64,000 nucleotides of DNA from Cereibacter sphaeroides (GTDB lineage Bacteria > Pseudomonadota > Alphaproteobacteria > Rhodobacterales > Rhodobacteraceae): contig QFQS01000003.1 of the NCBI GenBank assembly GCA_003243455.1, positions 372,001-436,000 on the forward strand, written 5' to 3'. This document shows, in pieces, positions 34,063 to 42,247 of the stretch. The translations under genes and the position numbers were made by a program. The notes below the pieces were generated by a model. The model saw nothing but the letters and a program-made list of their open reading frames with translations. It did no database searches and was not told the origin of the DNA. Position 1 is the first letter of the stretch; the number at the start of each line of letters is the position of its first letter.

Positions 34063-34941
34063 ATGATCGTGATATTTACACGTTTCTCAGTTCTAACGGA
34101 GTCAAGGGGCTTTAACTACGGCGCACCCAAGCAGCTTCGCGGCGGGTCCCGCATGACAAGGCTGGTAAGGCGACTAAAAAATAAATTTAAGAAATCCATT
34201 GCTGCGGCCAAGACGGCAGAAGACAAGAAAGCAAGTTTGTTTTCGGATGAAAGGATGGAGTTTCGCTTCACCTGTTTTGAAACAATCACGCTTCCTTCCT
34301 TGCAGGCGCAGAGTGACAGGGATTTTTTGCACGTAGTGCTTTACTCCCCGAGCCTGCCGGAAAAGTGGATGCAAAGGTTATCCGGGTTGAGCCAAAGATA
34401 TGGCTTTGAACTTGTCCCGATGAACCCTGCGGAGAATTTTGCGGAAAAGTATCAGGAATATTGCCGGAATTTATACAAGCAGCTGCCGTGTAAGGAAACC
34501 TGGCTGGCGACCATCAGGCTTGATGACGACGATGCTCTCAATCTTCAATATATCGGCTGGATAAGGAGCGCTGCCGAGAAAGGATATCGGGATGTCGTCG
34601 TTTCAACTCATGCGGGTTTTACTTTTTGGATTGGGCGCGGAATGACCCGCCTTGTCGCCCAATCAAAGCCGTTCATGGCCGTGGGATTGGCCTATATTGA
34701 GGAAATGACTGACACGCCTGGCACGATTGGCTCTTGCGGTCGTCATGAGCGGATTTTTGAGAACAACGCCACCCTGATACTTCCCGAGAAAGACGCCCAT
34801 TTGATATCTGCGCACGTCCACAATGATTCCGGCCGCGGGCTGGAAGGCAAGGACAGGCAATCCAGCGTTCCGGATGCCGATCTTCTGATTCGCAGAACCT
34901 TCAACATTGATGCCGACTTGGTGCGGTGCGCTTTTGGTTAG
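34063..34941 (+). CDS. Putative rhamnosyltransferase-like glycosyltransferase
   Basis: This protein has 292 residues. The order (TRFSVLTESRGFNY, then FRFTCFETITLPSLQAQSDRDFLHVVLYS, then LATIRLDDDDALN) fits the putative rhamnosyltransferase family (GT-A type, with an Asp-rich DDDD donor/metal site). No membrane segment is seen. Base composition is clearly lower in GC than the flanking glmM and MHS genes, and the 200 bp upstream is AT-rich, suggesting recent acquisition. A strong terminator follows. Confidence 0.78.
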   Translation: MIVIFTRFSVLTESRGFNYGAPKQLRGGSRMTRLVRRLKNKFKKSIAAAKTAEDKKASLFSDERMEFRFTCFETITLPSLQAQSDRDFLHVVLYSPSLPEKWMQRLSGLSQRYGFELVPMNPAENFAEKYQEYCRNLYKQLPCKETWLATIRLDDDDALNLQYIGWIRSAAEKGYRDVVVSTHAGFTFWIGRGMTRLVAQSKPFMAVGLAYIEEMTDTPGTIGSCGRHERIFENNATLILPEKDAHLISAHVHNDSGRGLEGKDRQSSVPDADLLIRRTFNIDADLVRCAFG

Positions 34942-34963
34942 CGCATTATTCGGGGCGAGACTG

Positions 34964-34996
34964 AAAGGCGGCGTCGGAGACGTCGACGCCGCCTTT
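34964..34996. terminator. Bidirectional-type terminator between glycosyltransferase and MHS transporter genes
   Basis: AAAGGCGGCGTCG and its exact complement (13 bp) flank a 7-nt loop. The A-rich and T-rich ends favour termination from both sides of these convergent genes. Confidence 0.85.
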
Positions 34997-35009
34997 CGGC
35001 GCTTTTTAC

Positions 35010-36299
35010 TCACACCTTCTCACGTCCCATCGCCAGCACGCAGAGCAGCGTGATGATGGCGGCGGCAAGCATGTAGTAGCCGACGAACTCCATCCCGTAA
35101 TTCGCTTGCAGCCAGGTCGCCGCATAGGGAGCCAGCGAGGCGCCGAAGATACCTGCGAAGTTAAAGGTGATGGACGCCCCGGTATAGCGCACCCGCGTTG
35201 GAAAAGGGGCGGACAGCGTTGCACCTATCACGCCATAGGTCAGCCCCATCAGGGCCATGCCCAGCGTGACGAAGACGTAGATTGTGGCAAGGCCGCCGGA
35301 CATGAGCGGCGCAAGCGTGAACGAGAAGGCGCCGATCAACGCCGTGACAACAATCAGGAAAGCATAACGCCCGGTGCGGTCAGCCACCTTGCCGGCGATG
35401 ACGATGGCGATACCGAAGATGACCGAGCCGTAGATCTGCACCTGCAACGCGTCGACGAAGGGAATCTTCAGCACCTTGACGTTGAACGATAGCAGCCAGG
35501 CCGAGCAGATATAGAACAGAACGAACGTCACCAGCGCCACGAAGGTGCCCAGGAACAGGCTGCGCTTGTGATACTTGAACACTTCGGCCACCGGAACGCT
35601 GACACGCTCTTCCTTTTCGATGGCTTTGGCGAATTCGGGCGTTTCCGTGATGGAAAGCCGCACCCAAAGCCCAACCCCGATCAGCAGGATCGAGGTGAGG
35701 AAGGGGAGGCGCCAGCCCCAGGTCAGGAAGTCATCTTCGCTGATGTAATGCAGCAGCACCCAGAAGAAGCCTGACGACAGGAACAGCCCCACCGGCGCGC
35801 CAAGCTGGGGGAACATGCCGTACCAGCTGCGCTTGCCCTCTGGCGCGTTCTCGGTCGCGAGCAACACCGCGCCACCCCATTCGCCACCAAGTCCAAAGCC
35901 CTGACCGAAACGGCAGAGCGCAAGCAACAAGGGCGCGAGGACGCCGATCTGGGCATAGGTGGGCAGCAGACCGATGATGACGGTCGAGACACCCATGGTC
36001 AGCAGCGCCGCGATCAGCGTCGATTTCCGGCCAACGCGGTCACCGAAGTGGCCGAAGACGATCGCGCCGAAGGGTCGCGCGAAGAAGGCAATCGAGAAGG
36101 TGGCAAAGCTTGCCAGCAGCGCCGTCATCGGATCAGACGCCGGGAAGAACAACGCCGGAAAGACCAGCACGGCGGCGGTGGCATAGGCGTAGAAGTCGAA
36201 GAACTCGATCGTCGTGCCGATCAGGCTGGCAAGCAGGACCCGCGCAGGCGAATTCTTCGGGGCTGCAGTGTGGGTATGAGCGGTGTTTGCGTTGGCCAT
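35010..36299 (-). CDS. MHS family MFS transporter (metabolite:H+ symporter)
   Basis: This 429-residue protein has 12 predicted helices. GTTIEFFDFYAYATAAVLVFPALFF, RPFGAIVFGHFGDRVGRKSTL, GEWGGAVLLATENAP and RRGLYGS-like segments are typical of the MHS group that includes ShiA, proline/betaine and alpha-ketoglutarate permeases. The substrate is not predictable. ATG 36299 is preferred to the TTG at 36311. It lies upstream of nothing obvious and is convergent with the glycosyltransferase gene. Confidence 0.9.
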   Translation of the reverse strand: MANANTAHTHTAAPKNSPARVLLASLIGTTIEFFDFYAYATAAVLVFPALFFPASDPMTALLASFATFSIAFFARPFGAIVFGHFGDRVGRKSTLIAALLTMGVSTVIIGLLPTYAQIGVLAPLLLALCRFGQGFGLGGEWGGAVLLATENAPEGKRSWYGMFPQLGAPVGLFLSSGFFWVLLHYISEDDFLTWGWRLPFLTSILLIGVGLWVRLSITETPEFAKAIEKEERVSVPVAEVFKYHKRSLFLGTFVALVTFVLFYICSAWLLSFNVKVLKIPFVDALQVQIYGSVIFGIAIVIAGKVADRTGRYAFLIVVTALIGAFSFTLAPLMSGGLATIYVFVTLGMALMGLTYGVIGATLSAPFPTRVRYTGASITFNFAGIFGASLAPYAATWLQANYGMEFVGYYMLAAAIITLLCVLAMGREKV

Positions 36300-36565
36300 T
36301 TTAGTCCGCAATATTATTTCGTTTTCGAGCCGGTTTTTGAACCGGCATGCGGCCTGCGCGTTACGCGCTTGATGGTCTCAGCGAAAGAGCTAATGCATCA
36401 AGAATGACGGAGTTGCGCCTGGCGCATGGCTTGCTTCAGGCCCAAACGTCCATTTGGCTGGACTGGCGACCTGAACAAGAAGGCGCAGCCTCATCAGGGC
36501 CATTGAGCACTTACCAATATCAGGCGTTTCGTCTGCCCGATTTCGCAATTTTTCTTAATGAAGAA

Positions 36566-36592
36566 GGGAAGGCGCGTTTTCAGCGCCTTCCC
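36566..36592 (-). terminator. ilvC terminator
   Basis: A 10-bp perfect stem (GGGAAGGCGC) with a 7-nt loop lies 30 bp beyond the ilvC stop, followed on the minus strand by TTCTTC and an A/T-rich stretch. Confidence 0.75.
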
Positions 36593-36621
36593 CCGATGGC
36601 TTATTTGGTTCTCGTGACCGA

Positions 36622-37644
36622 TCAGTTCCGCGCGCGGTCGACCATCTTGCCCTTGGAGATCCAGGGCATCATGGCGCGCAGTTTCTCACCGACCTGTTCG
36701 ATCTGGTGTTCGTCGTTGCGGCGACGGGTGGCCTTGAAGAAGGGTTGGCCGACCGCGTTTTCGGCCATGAAATTCGAGACGAACTTGCCGGTCTGGATGT
36801 CGGTCAGGACTTCCTTCATCCGGCGCTTCGTTTCCTCGTAGGGCAGGATACGCGGACCCGAGACGTATTCGCCGTATTCGGCGGTGTTCGAGATCGAGTA
36901 GTTCATGTTGGCGATGCCACCTTCGTAGATCAGGTCCACGATCAGCTTCACCTCGTGCAGGCATTCGAAATAGGCCATCTCGGGCTCGTAACCCGCCTCG
37001 ACCAGGGTCTCGAAGCCCATGCGGATCAGTTCGACCAGACCGCCGCACAGCACGGCCTGCTCGCCGAACAGGTCGGTTTCGCATTCCTGGCGGAAGTTGG
37101 TCTCGATGATGCCCGAGCGGCCGCCGCCGATGGCGGAGCAATAGGACAGGCCGATTTCCATGGCCTTGCCTGATGCGTCGTTGTGGACAGCCACGAGGCA
37201 GGGCACGCCGCCGCCTTTGACATATTCACCGCGCACGGTATGGCCGGGGCCTTTCGGCGCCATCATGATGACGTCGACGCCTTTCTTGGGCTCGATCAGG
37301 CCGAAATGGACGTTCAGGCCGTGGGCAAAGGCGATGGCAGAGCCTTCACGAAGGTTGTCGTGGACGTATTTCTTGTAGGTTTCGGCCTGCAACTCGTCGG
37401 GCATGGTGAACATGATCAGGTCGGCCCATTTGGCCGCCTCGGCAATGCCCATCACCTTCAGCCCTTCCGCTTCGGCTTTCTTGGCCGAGGGCGAGCCTTC
37501 GCGCAGCGCGATGACAAGGTTCTTGGCGCCCGAGTCGCGCAGGTTCAGCGCATGGGCGTGACCTTGCGAGCCATAGCCGAGGATGGCGACCTTCTTGTCC
37601 TTGATCAGGTTGATGTCGCAGTCACGATCGTAATAGACGCGCAT
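36622..37644 (-). CDS. ilvC: Ketol-acid reductoisomerase (NADP+)
   Basis: This 340-residue class I enzyme performs the second common step of Val/Ile/Leu synthesis. The Rossmann loop is ILGYGSQGHAHALNLRDSG, the catalytic His segment is AFAHGLNVHFG, and the C-terminal knotted domain carries GQEQETDLFGEQ-like ETDLFGEQAVLCGG and ECLHEVKLIVDLIYEGG. AGGGG precedes the ATG at 37644. It is divergent from two Lrp-type regulators, which suggests local control by amino acids. Confidence 0.97.
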   Translation of the reverse strand: MRVYYDRDCDINLIKDKKVAILGYGSQGHAHALNLRDSGAKNLVIALREGSPSAKKAEAEGLKVMGIAEAAKWADLIMFTMPDELQAETYKKYVHDNLREGSAIAFAHGLNVHFGLIEPKKGVDVIMMAPKGPGHTVRGEYVKGGGVPCLVAVHNDASGKAMEIGLSYCSAIGGGRSGIIETNFRQECETDLFGEQAVLCGGLVELIRMGFETLVEAGYEPEMAYFECLHEVKLIVDLIYEGGIANMNYSISNTAEYGEYVSGPRILPYEETKRRMKEVLTDIQTGKFVSNFMAENAVGQPFFKATRRRNDEHQIEQVGEKLRAMMPWISKGKMVDRARN

Positions 37645-37775
37645 TGGCGGCCCCTTTCCAGTGATGATCTGGCGGGCAGCATATGGATCGCCGTGCGAAT
37701 ACCCGTGCGAAGTTTCGTCCTTTCTTTCCAAGGATAAAAAAGTTATGCGTCATTGTCGCATTTCTGGTGATTTTC

Positions 37776-38231
37776 ATGCTTGATGATACCGACAGGCGCA
37801 TACTGCGTCACATGCTGGTCGAACCATCGCTGGGGACATCGGAGCTTGCCGAGCGAGCCGGGGTGACCACGGCCACCTGCTGGCGGCGGATCGAGCGGAT
37901 GGAAGAGGCGGGTGTGATCGGCGCACGCACGGCGGTGATCGACTGGCGGGCGATGGGCTATACAGTTGAAGTCAGCATGCGCTTCACGCTGGACAAGACC
38001 GATCCGCGCGCCTTCGACGAATTCCTGGTGGCCGCGCGGGAGGTGCCAGAGGTCGTGTCGATCGAAACCTTCCTTGGCCGTGTGGACGTGCGCCTGACCG
38101 TTATCGCCCGCGATATGGCTCAGTATCAGGAAATCTACCGTCGCCGCATCCTGACCCTGCCGCACATCGCCGAGTTGGAGGCGCTGATGCTGGTCGCCAC
38201 CATCAAGGATGAAGGGGCGCTGCCACTGTGA
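37776..38231 (+). CDS. Lrp/AsnC family transcriptional regulator
   Basis: This protein has 151 residues. The helix-turn-helix reads LGTSELAERAGVTTATCWRRIERMEEAGVI, followed by the RAM ligand-binding domain (VVSIETFLGRVDVRLTVIARDMAQYQEI). It is divergent from ilvC and overlaps the next Lrp gene by GTGA. Regulation of ilvC by a branched-chain amino acid is a reasonable guess. Confidence 0.92.
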   Translation: MLDDTDRRILRHMLVEPSLGTSELAERAGVTTATCWRRIERMEEAGVIGARTAVIDWRAMGYTVEVSMRFTLDKTDPRAFDEFLVAAREVPEVVSIETFLGRVDVRLTVIARDMAQYQEIYRRRILTLPHIAELEALMLVATIKDEGALPL

Positions 38232-38686
38232 TCGATCTTGACGACATCGACCGGTCGATCCTGCGGGCCTTGTCGCTGGATGCCACGCAAAGCGCGGGTG
38301 CTATGGGCCGCCGGTTTGGGATGTCGCAACCTGCCGCCTGGCGTCGGGTGCGGCGGCTGGAGGAGGCGGGGATACTCTCGGGGCGACGGGTGGCGGTGGA
38401 TCACGCGGCGCTGGGGTTCGGAGTGACAGTGTTTCTGGGGATCAAACTCGCTACGCGCGGCAGGGTCAGCCTTGAGGATTTCGAGCGGGCGGTGACGGCC
38501 ATCCCCGAGGTGCAGGTGGTGCAGCATGTGCTGGGGTTGTTCGACTATCGCTTGCGCGTGGTTGCCCGCGACATCGCGGATTTTGAACGGGTGCTGCGGC
38601 GGCGGATCATGACGCTGCCGGGGGTGGGGCAGGTCGAGGCGAACGTTTTGCTCAGCGAAGAGCGCAGGCCGGGGCCTATCGGGTAG
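38228..38686 (+). CDS. Lrp/AsnC family transcriptional regulator, second of tandem pair
   Basis: This 152-residue protein has SAGAMGRRFGMSQPAAWRRVRRLEEAGIL as its DNA-binding helix region and VQVVQHVLGLFDYRLRVVARDIADFE in the RAM domain. It starts with GTG overlapping the previous stop (GTGA), so the two are made from one message and may form heteromers. It is followed by the double-hairpin CCCCGAGG element. Confidence 0.92.
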   Translation: MIDLDDIDRSILRALSLDATQSAGAMGRRFGMSQPAAWRRVRRLEEAGILSGRRVAVDHAALGFGVTVFLGIKLATRGRVSLEDFERAVTAIPEVQVVQHVLGLFDYRLRVVARDIADFERVLRRRIMTLPGVGQVEANVLLSEERRPGPIG

Positions 38687-38785
38687 GCGGGGGAGGGGCG
38701 GCCCCTCCCCCGCGCCCCCTCGCCGGCAGGAGGGGCTTTCCGCCCCTCCTGCACCTCCCCGAGGATATTTGGAAACAGGAGATGG
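38687..38785 (+). terminator. Double-hairpin terminator with CCCCGAGGATATTT tail
   Basis: Two long GC stems follow the second Lrp gene: GCGGGGGAGGGGC pairing across 1 nt (38687-38713) and GCAGGAGGGGC with a 5-nt loop (38726-38752). The tail CCTCCCCGAGGATATTT comes next. It has the same architecture as the element after recN (781-866). Confidence 0.72.
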
Positions 38786-38850
38786 GCAGGGTTCGCTGTC
38801 ATGAGCACGCATGCTAGAACACCTTGAGGTCTTTCGATGGAGGTTCCCAC

Positions 38851-39978
38851 ATGCCCGCGCTTTTGCCCGACGTTGATCCGGACGGACTGCAGGAGTTCTC
38901 GGTGGTTTTCACCGACCGGTCGCTGAACCATATGTCGGCGAGGTTCCAGGGAGTGATGCGGGACATCTCGACCCTGCTGCGCGAGGTATATGGTGCGGCG
39001 GCGGTGGCCTTGGTGCCGGGTGGCGGAACCTATGCGATGGAAGCGGTGTCGCGGCAGTTCGGGACGGGCAAGCGGGTGCTGATCGTTCGGAACGGCTGGT
39101 TTTCCTACCGCTGGAGCCAGATTTTCGAGACCGGCGGCTTTGCGGGCGAGACCGTGGTGGTGATGGCGCGCACCGAGGGATCGGGCGGGCGGGCAGCGTA
39201 TGCGCCGCCTCCGATTGCGGAGGTGGTGGCGAAAATCCGCGAGGCGCGGCCGGAGGTGGTCTTTGCGCCGCATGTGGAGACGAGTTCGGGGATCATCCTG
39301 CCGGACAGCTATATCAGCGAGATGGCAGCTGCGGCGCATGAGGTGGGCGCGCTGATGGTGCTGGACTGTATCGCCTCCGGCGCGATCTGGGTGGATATGA
39401 GCGCGACGGGGGTCGACGTGCTGATTTCGGCGCCGCAGAAGGGGTGGTCATCCTCGCCCGCTGCCGGGCTGGTGATGCTGTCGGCGCGGGGGGAAGAGGT
39501 GCTGGGGGCGAGCCAGTCCACGAGTTTCGCGCTGGATCTGAAGAAGTGGCGGGCGATCATGGCGGCCTATGAGGGCGGCGGGCATGCCTATCATGCGACA
39601 ATGCCGACCGATGCGCTGGCCGGCCTGCGGGATGCGATGGTCGAGGCGAAGAAGTACGGCTTCGGGCGGCTGAAGGAGGCCCAGTGGAAACTGGGCGAGG
39701 GCGTGCGGGAAATGCTGGCGGCGCGGCAGGTGGCCTCGGTCGCCGCCGAGGGGTTCGGCGCGCCGGGCGTCGTGGTCAGCTATACCGACGACACCGAGGT
39801 TCAGACCGGGCGGGCCTTTGCCGCCAAGGGGGTTCAGATTGCGGCGGGGGTGCCCTTGCAGGTCGGCGAAGGGGCGGAGTTCAAGACCTTCCGGATCGGG
39901 CTGTTCGGGTTGGACAAGCTTTATGATGTTCCGGCGACGCTGGGGCGGTTGCAGGCGGTTGTCGACCGGGTGCTGTGA
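38851..39978 (+). CDS. Class V aminotransferase (alanine-glyoxylate/serine-pyruvate type)
   Basis: This 375-residue PLP enzyme has VALVPGGGTYAMEAVSRQF for cofactor binding, APHVETSSGIILPDSYI, DCIASGAIWVDM and the Schiff-base lysine K197 in SAPQKGWSSSP. These resemble alanine:glyoxylate or serine:pyruvate aminotransferases; the exact amino donor is unclear. GGAGG is 7 nt before the ATG at 38851. It stands alone after the Lrp pair. Confidence 0.88.
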   Translation: MPALLPDVDPDGLQEFSVVFTDRSLNHMSARFQGVMRDISTLLREVYGAAAVALVPGGGTYAMEAVSRQFGTGKRVLIVRNGWFSYRWSQIFETGGFAGETVVVMARTEGSGGRAAYAPPPIAEVVAKIREARPEVVFAPHVETSSGIILPDSYISEMAAAAHEVGALMVLDCIASGAIWVDMSATGVDVLISAPQKGWSSSPAAGLVMLSARGEEVLGASQSTSFALDLKKWRAIMAAYEGGGHAYHATMPTDALAGLRDAMVEAKKYGFGRLKEAQWKLGEGVREMLAARQVASVAAEGFGAPGVVVSYTDDTEVQTGRAFAAKGVQIAAGVPLQVGEGAEFKTFRIGLFGLDKLYDVPATLGRLQAVVDRVL

Positions 39979-40151
39979 GCTTTGCACGCATGCAAGACCG
40001 GGCATGGCATTGAAAATGCTATATTCAAAAGTAGGTTTACTAGTTGCTAACCAATTCTTTGCACGCGGTAATGGTAGTGATTTCCTGCCGAAATAAGTCC
40101 GAATGTATTTCTATCGATGGAGCGGGCAATGACCAAGACGAGTTGTAGCCG

Positions 40152-40445
40152 ATGACTTCGTTTGTCGCGGAAAGGAAGCTGCTGTACTCCAAAAAGGATA
40201 GTGAAGCGCGGTTCGAATTCGCGGTTCGTATTGGCATGCCGTACATTGTGGACGACGGTATAGGCGAGTCTGCTTCTTGCTGCCGAATCTATTTCGAGGG
40301 TCTGGACGAGCAGGCGCGGACAATATTCGGCATGGACTCTCTGCAAGCGGTGAATCTCGCCTCGGATGTCGAGCACCTTTTGGAATGGCTACACAAAAAG
40401 TACGATATTTTTTGGCTTACTGGTGAGCCTTATTTCGATGAGTGA
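40152..40445 (+). CDS. Small protein of unknown function (possibly DUF6968-like)
   Basis: This 97-residue acidic protein contains IYFEGLDEQARTIFGMDSLQAVNLASDVEHLLEWL. The GMDSLQAVNLA segment resembles my memory of small DUF6968-type proteins, but I am not sure. It lies in a lower-GC patch (about 40.0-40.45 kb) flanked by ordinary high-GC genes, so it may have been acquired. No Shine-Dalgarno is obvious. Confidence 0.55.
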   Translation: MTSFVAERKLLYSKKDSEARFEFAVRIGMPYIVDDGIGESASCCRIYFEGLDEQARTIFGMDSLQAVNLASDVEHLLEWLHKKYDIFWLTGEPYFDE

Positions 40446-40487
40446 ATCTTGGTCCGGCAGGGCGGAGTTAGACCCGCACTAAGGCCG

Positions 40488-41681
40488 TCAGCGCAGTCCC
40501 AGCCCCGCTTGCATCAACCCTCGCCGGACCGGGGCCAGCGCGTAGAGCGCCTGCAGCGCCGCCGCGCGCAGGTCGCGGAGTGCGGGGCTGCCGGCCATCG
40601 AGGCGCGGTTCAGCGCGTCGATGGCGGTGATGCGGGCCAGCGCCTGCGGGTGGCGGGCACGGTTATAGGCGTCGAGCATTTTCACCCCGCCAAGCCCGGC
40701 GGGATCGGCCTGTGCCAGTTCCAGGAGCTTCGCCAGATCGGCGAGGCTGAGGTTCAGCCCCTGCGCGCCGATGGGTGGGACCACATGCGCGGCTTCGGCC
40801 ATCAACGCTGTCCTCTGGCCTGACATTGCACCCGCCAGCTGGCTGATGATCGGCCAGACGCTGCGCGGACTGGCGAGCGTCAGGGGGCCGAAAAGACCGC
40901 AGGAACGGTCGGTCATCGCGGCCTCGAACTCCGGGACGGTAAGGTTGGCGAGGCGCTGCGCCTCCGGTCCTGGCTCCATCCAGACCACCGCGGAAGAGGG
41001 GCTGCCGTCGCGGTCGGGGAGAGGCACCAGCGTGAAGGGGCCGCCCGAGCGGTGGATCTCGGTCGAGATATTGTGGTGCGGCTCGGGGTGGGTGACGGAG
41101 AAGGCCAGCGCCTTTTGCCCGTAGCGGGTGGTGCGGACGGCGATGCCGAGGGACTCGCGGATGGGCGAGGCGCGGCCATCGGCGGCGATGACGAGGCGGG
41201 CAGAGATGCGGGCGCCGTCGCTGAGGGTGACGAGCGCCTCGGTCTCTCGCGTGGTCAGGCTGCGGGTCGAGATGCCGGGGCGGAAGTCAACGTTGGGGAG
41301 GTCGGCCAGGCGTGCCACCATCTCGCGCCGCAAGAGCCAGTTGGGAAGGTTCCAGCCAAAGGGCTGGTCCGAGATTTCGCTGGCGTCGAAGTCGTGGATG
41401 CGGTGCTCGCCGTCCGCCCCGGCCTCGACGATGCGCATGATCTGGAGCGGGGCGGCATGGGGGGAAAGGCGGTCCCAGAGGCCGGCGACGGCAAGGACGG
41501 CGACAGAGGGTTGGAGGAAGGCCGTGCTGCGCTGGTCCGCGCCGGGGGCGTCCTGCGCTGTGACTGGCGTTTCGGGATCGACGCAGATCACGCGGAAACC
41601 GGCGGCGCCGAAGGCCGCAGCGGCAGTCAGTCCGGCGATACCGCCGCCGGAAATGAGGATGTCGGTCGGGGTGCGCGTCAT
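40488..41681 (-). CDS. UbiH/UbiF/COQ6-type FAD-dependent hydroxylase
   Basis: This protein has 397 residues. The FAD-binding GxGxxG-like motif is ILISGGGIAGLTAA. The second motif is RLVIAADGRASPIRE, and the third AEAAHVVPPIGAQGLNLSLADL is diagnostic for ubiquinone-ring hydroxylases. It likely adds a hydroxyl group during ubiquinone synthesis; which ring position cannot be decided. ATG 41681 is the start; the open frame to 41825 runs into repeat copy B. Confidence 0.9.
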   Translation of the reverse strand: MTRTPTDILISGGGIAGLTAAAAFGAAGFRVICVDPETPVTAQDAPGADQRSTAFLQPSVAVLAVAGLWDRLSPHAAPLQIMRIVEAGADGEHRIHDFDASEISDQPFGWNLPNWLLRREMVARLADLPNVDFRPGISTRSLTTRETEALVTLSDGARISARLVIAADGRASPIRESLGIAVRTTRYGQKALAFSVTHPEPHHNISTEIHRSGGPFTLVPLPDRDGSPSSAVVWMEPGPEAQRLANLTVPEFEAAMTDRSCGLFGPLTLASPRSVWPIISQLAGAMSGQRTALMAEAAHVVPPIGAQGLNLSLADLAKLLELAQADPAGLGGVKMLDAYNRARHPQALARITAIDALNRASMAGSPALRDLRAAALQALYALAPVRRGLMQAGLGLR

Positions 41682-41744
41682 CTTGGGTGTCCTTTGAGTG
41701 CAGCATAGGGGCCTATGCGGACGAGGCACAGGGGGCATTCGGAC

Positions 41745-41996
41745 GCGGATCTTTTGATCGCCAAGGCCGGGCGGGATCAGAAACGCGACCCGCGTTTCCC
41801 CGCCCGCATCGCAGCGACGCCCCAAGACCGTGTGTGCCGAGAGGTGAGAGAGGCCGGCGCCTGCCCCGGCGGGCGAGAAGCGCCCGCCGGGGCGGGCGCT
41901 GGCCGGTGGCTTTGGGCCACCGACCGGTGCAACTCGGAAGGCACCGCGTGTCGAAGGCGATGGCCTTCGCCAAAGCAGAGCTCCGCCTATCGCGGC
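41745..41996 (+). repeat. Dispersed structured intergenic repeat, copy B
   Basis: This copy occupies most of a 318-bp gap that has no coding content. It shares AAACGCG-ACC-CGCGTTT (41781-41797) with copies A and C, then a perfect hairpin CGGTGGC-TTTGG-GCCACCG (41904-41922) and CGAAGGC-GATG-GCCTTCG (41952-41969). It lacks the GGTATGG left end, and it carries an extra 19-bp GC hairpin (41857-41899). Its right end is 3-5 nt from the stop of the opposite-strand gene at 42000. Confidence 0.75.
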
Positions 41997-41999
41997 TGC

Positions 42000-42230
42000 T
42001 TACCCGAAGGTGATCGCCAGCAGCAGCGCGAAGATGACCGGCACGGTCGCCAGCGCCACCATGGCGAGCGCGACAATCCCCCAGGCCCAGACAGCCAGAA
42101 AGACCGCCGTCACGACGATCACGAGCGCATACCAGATGTTGTTGATATCGCGTGAGATATCCCGAGCGATCCAGCCGATGACCGGGATCCTGTAGAAAAA
42201 CTTCGACGCGGCGCTGGGGCGGGTCGTCAT
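42000..42230 (-). CDS. Small two-helix membrane protein
   Basis: This 76-residue protein has an amphipathic N-terminus (FFYRIPVIGWIARDISRDIN) followed by two hydrophobic segments. The family is not recognised, though similar short proteins are conserved in Rhodobacteraceae as I recall. AAGGAG is 7 nt before the ATG, 17 nt after the HAD phosphatase stop, so the two are probably one transcript. Confidence 0.75.
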   Translation of the reverse strand: MTTRPSAASKFFYRIPVIGWIARDISRDINNIWYALVIVVTAVFLAVWAWGIVALAMVALATVPVIFALLLAITFG

Positions 42231-42247
42231 GGCAGGCTCCTTATGCT

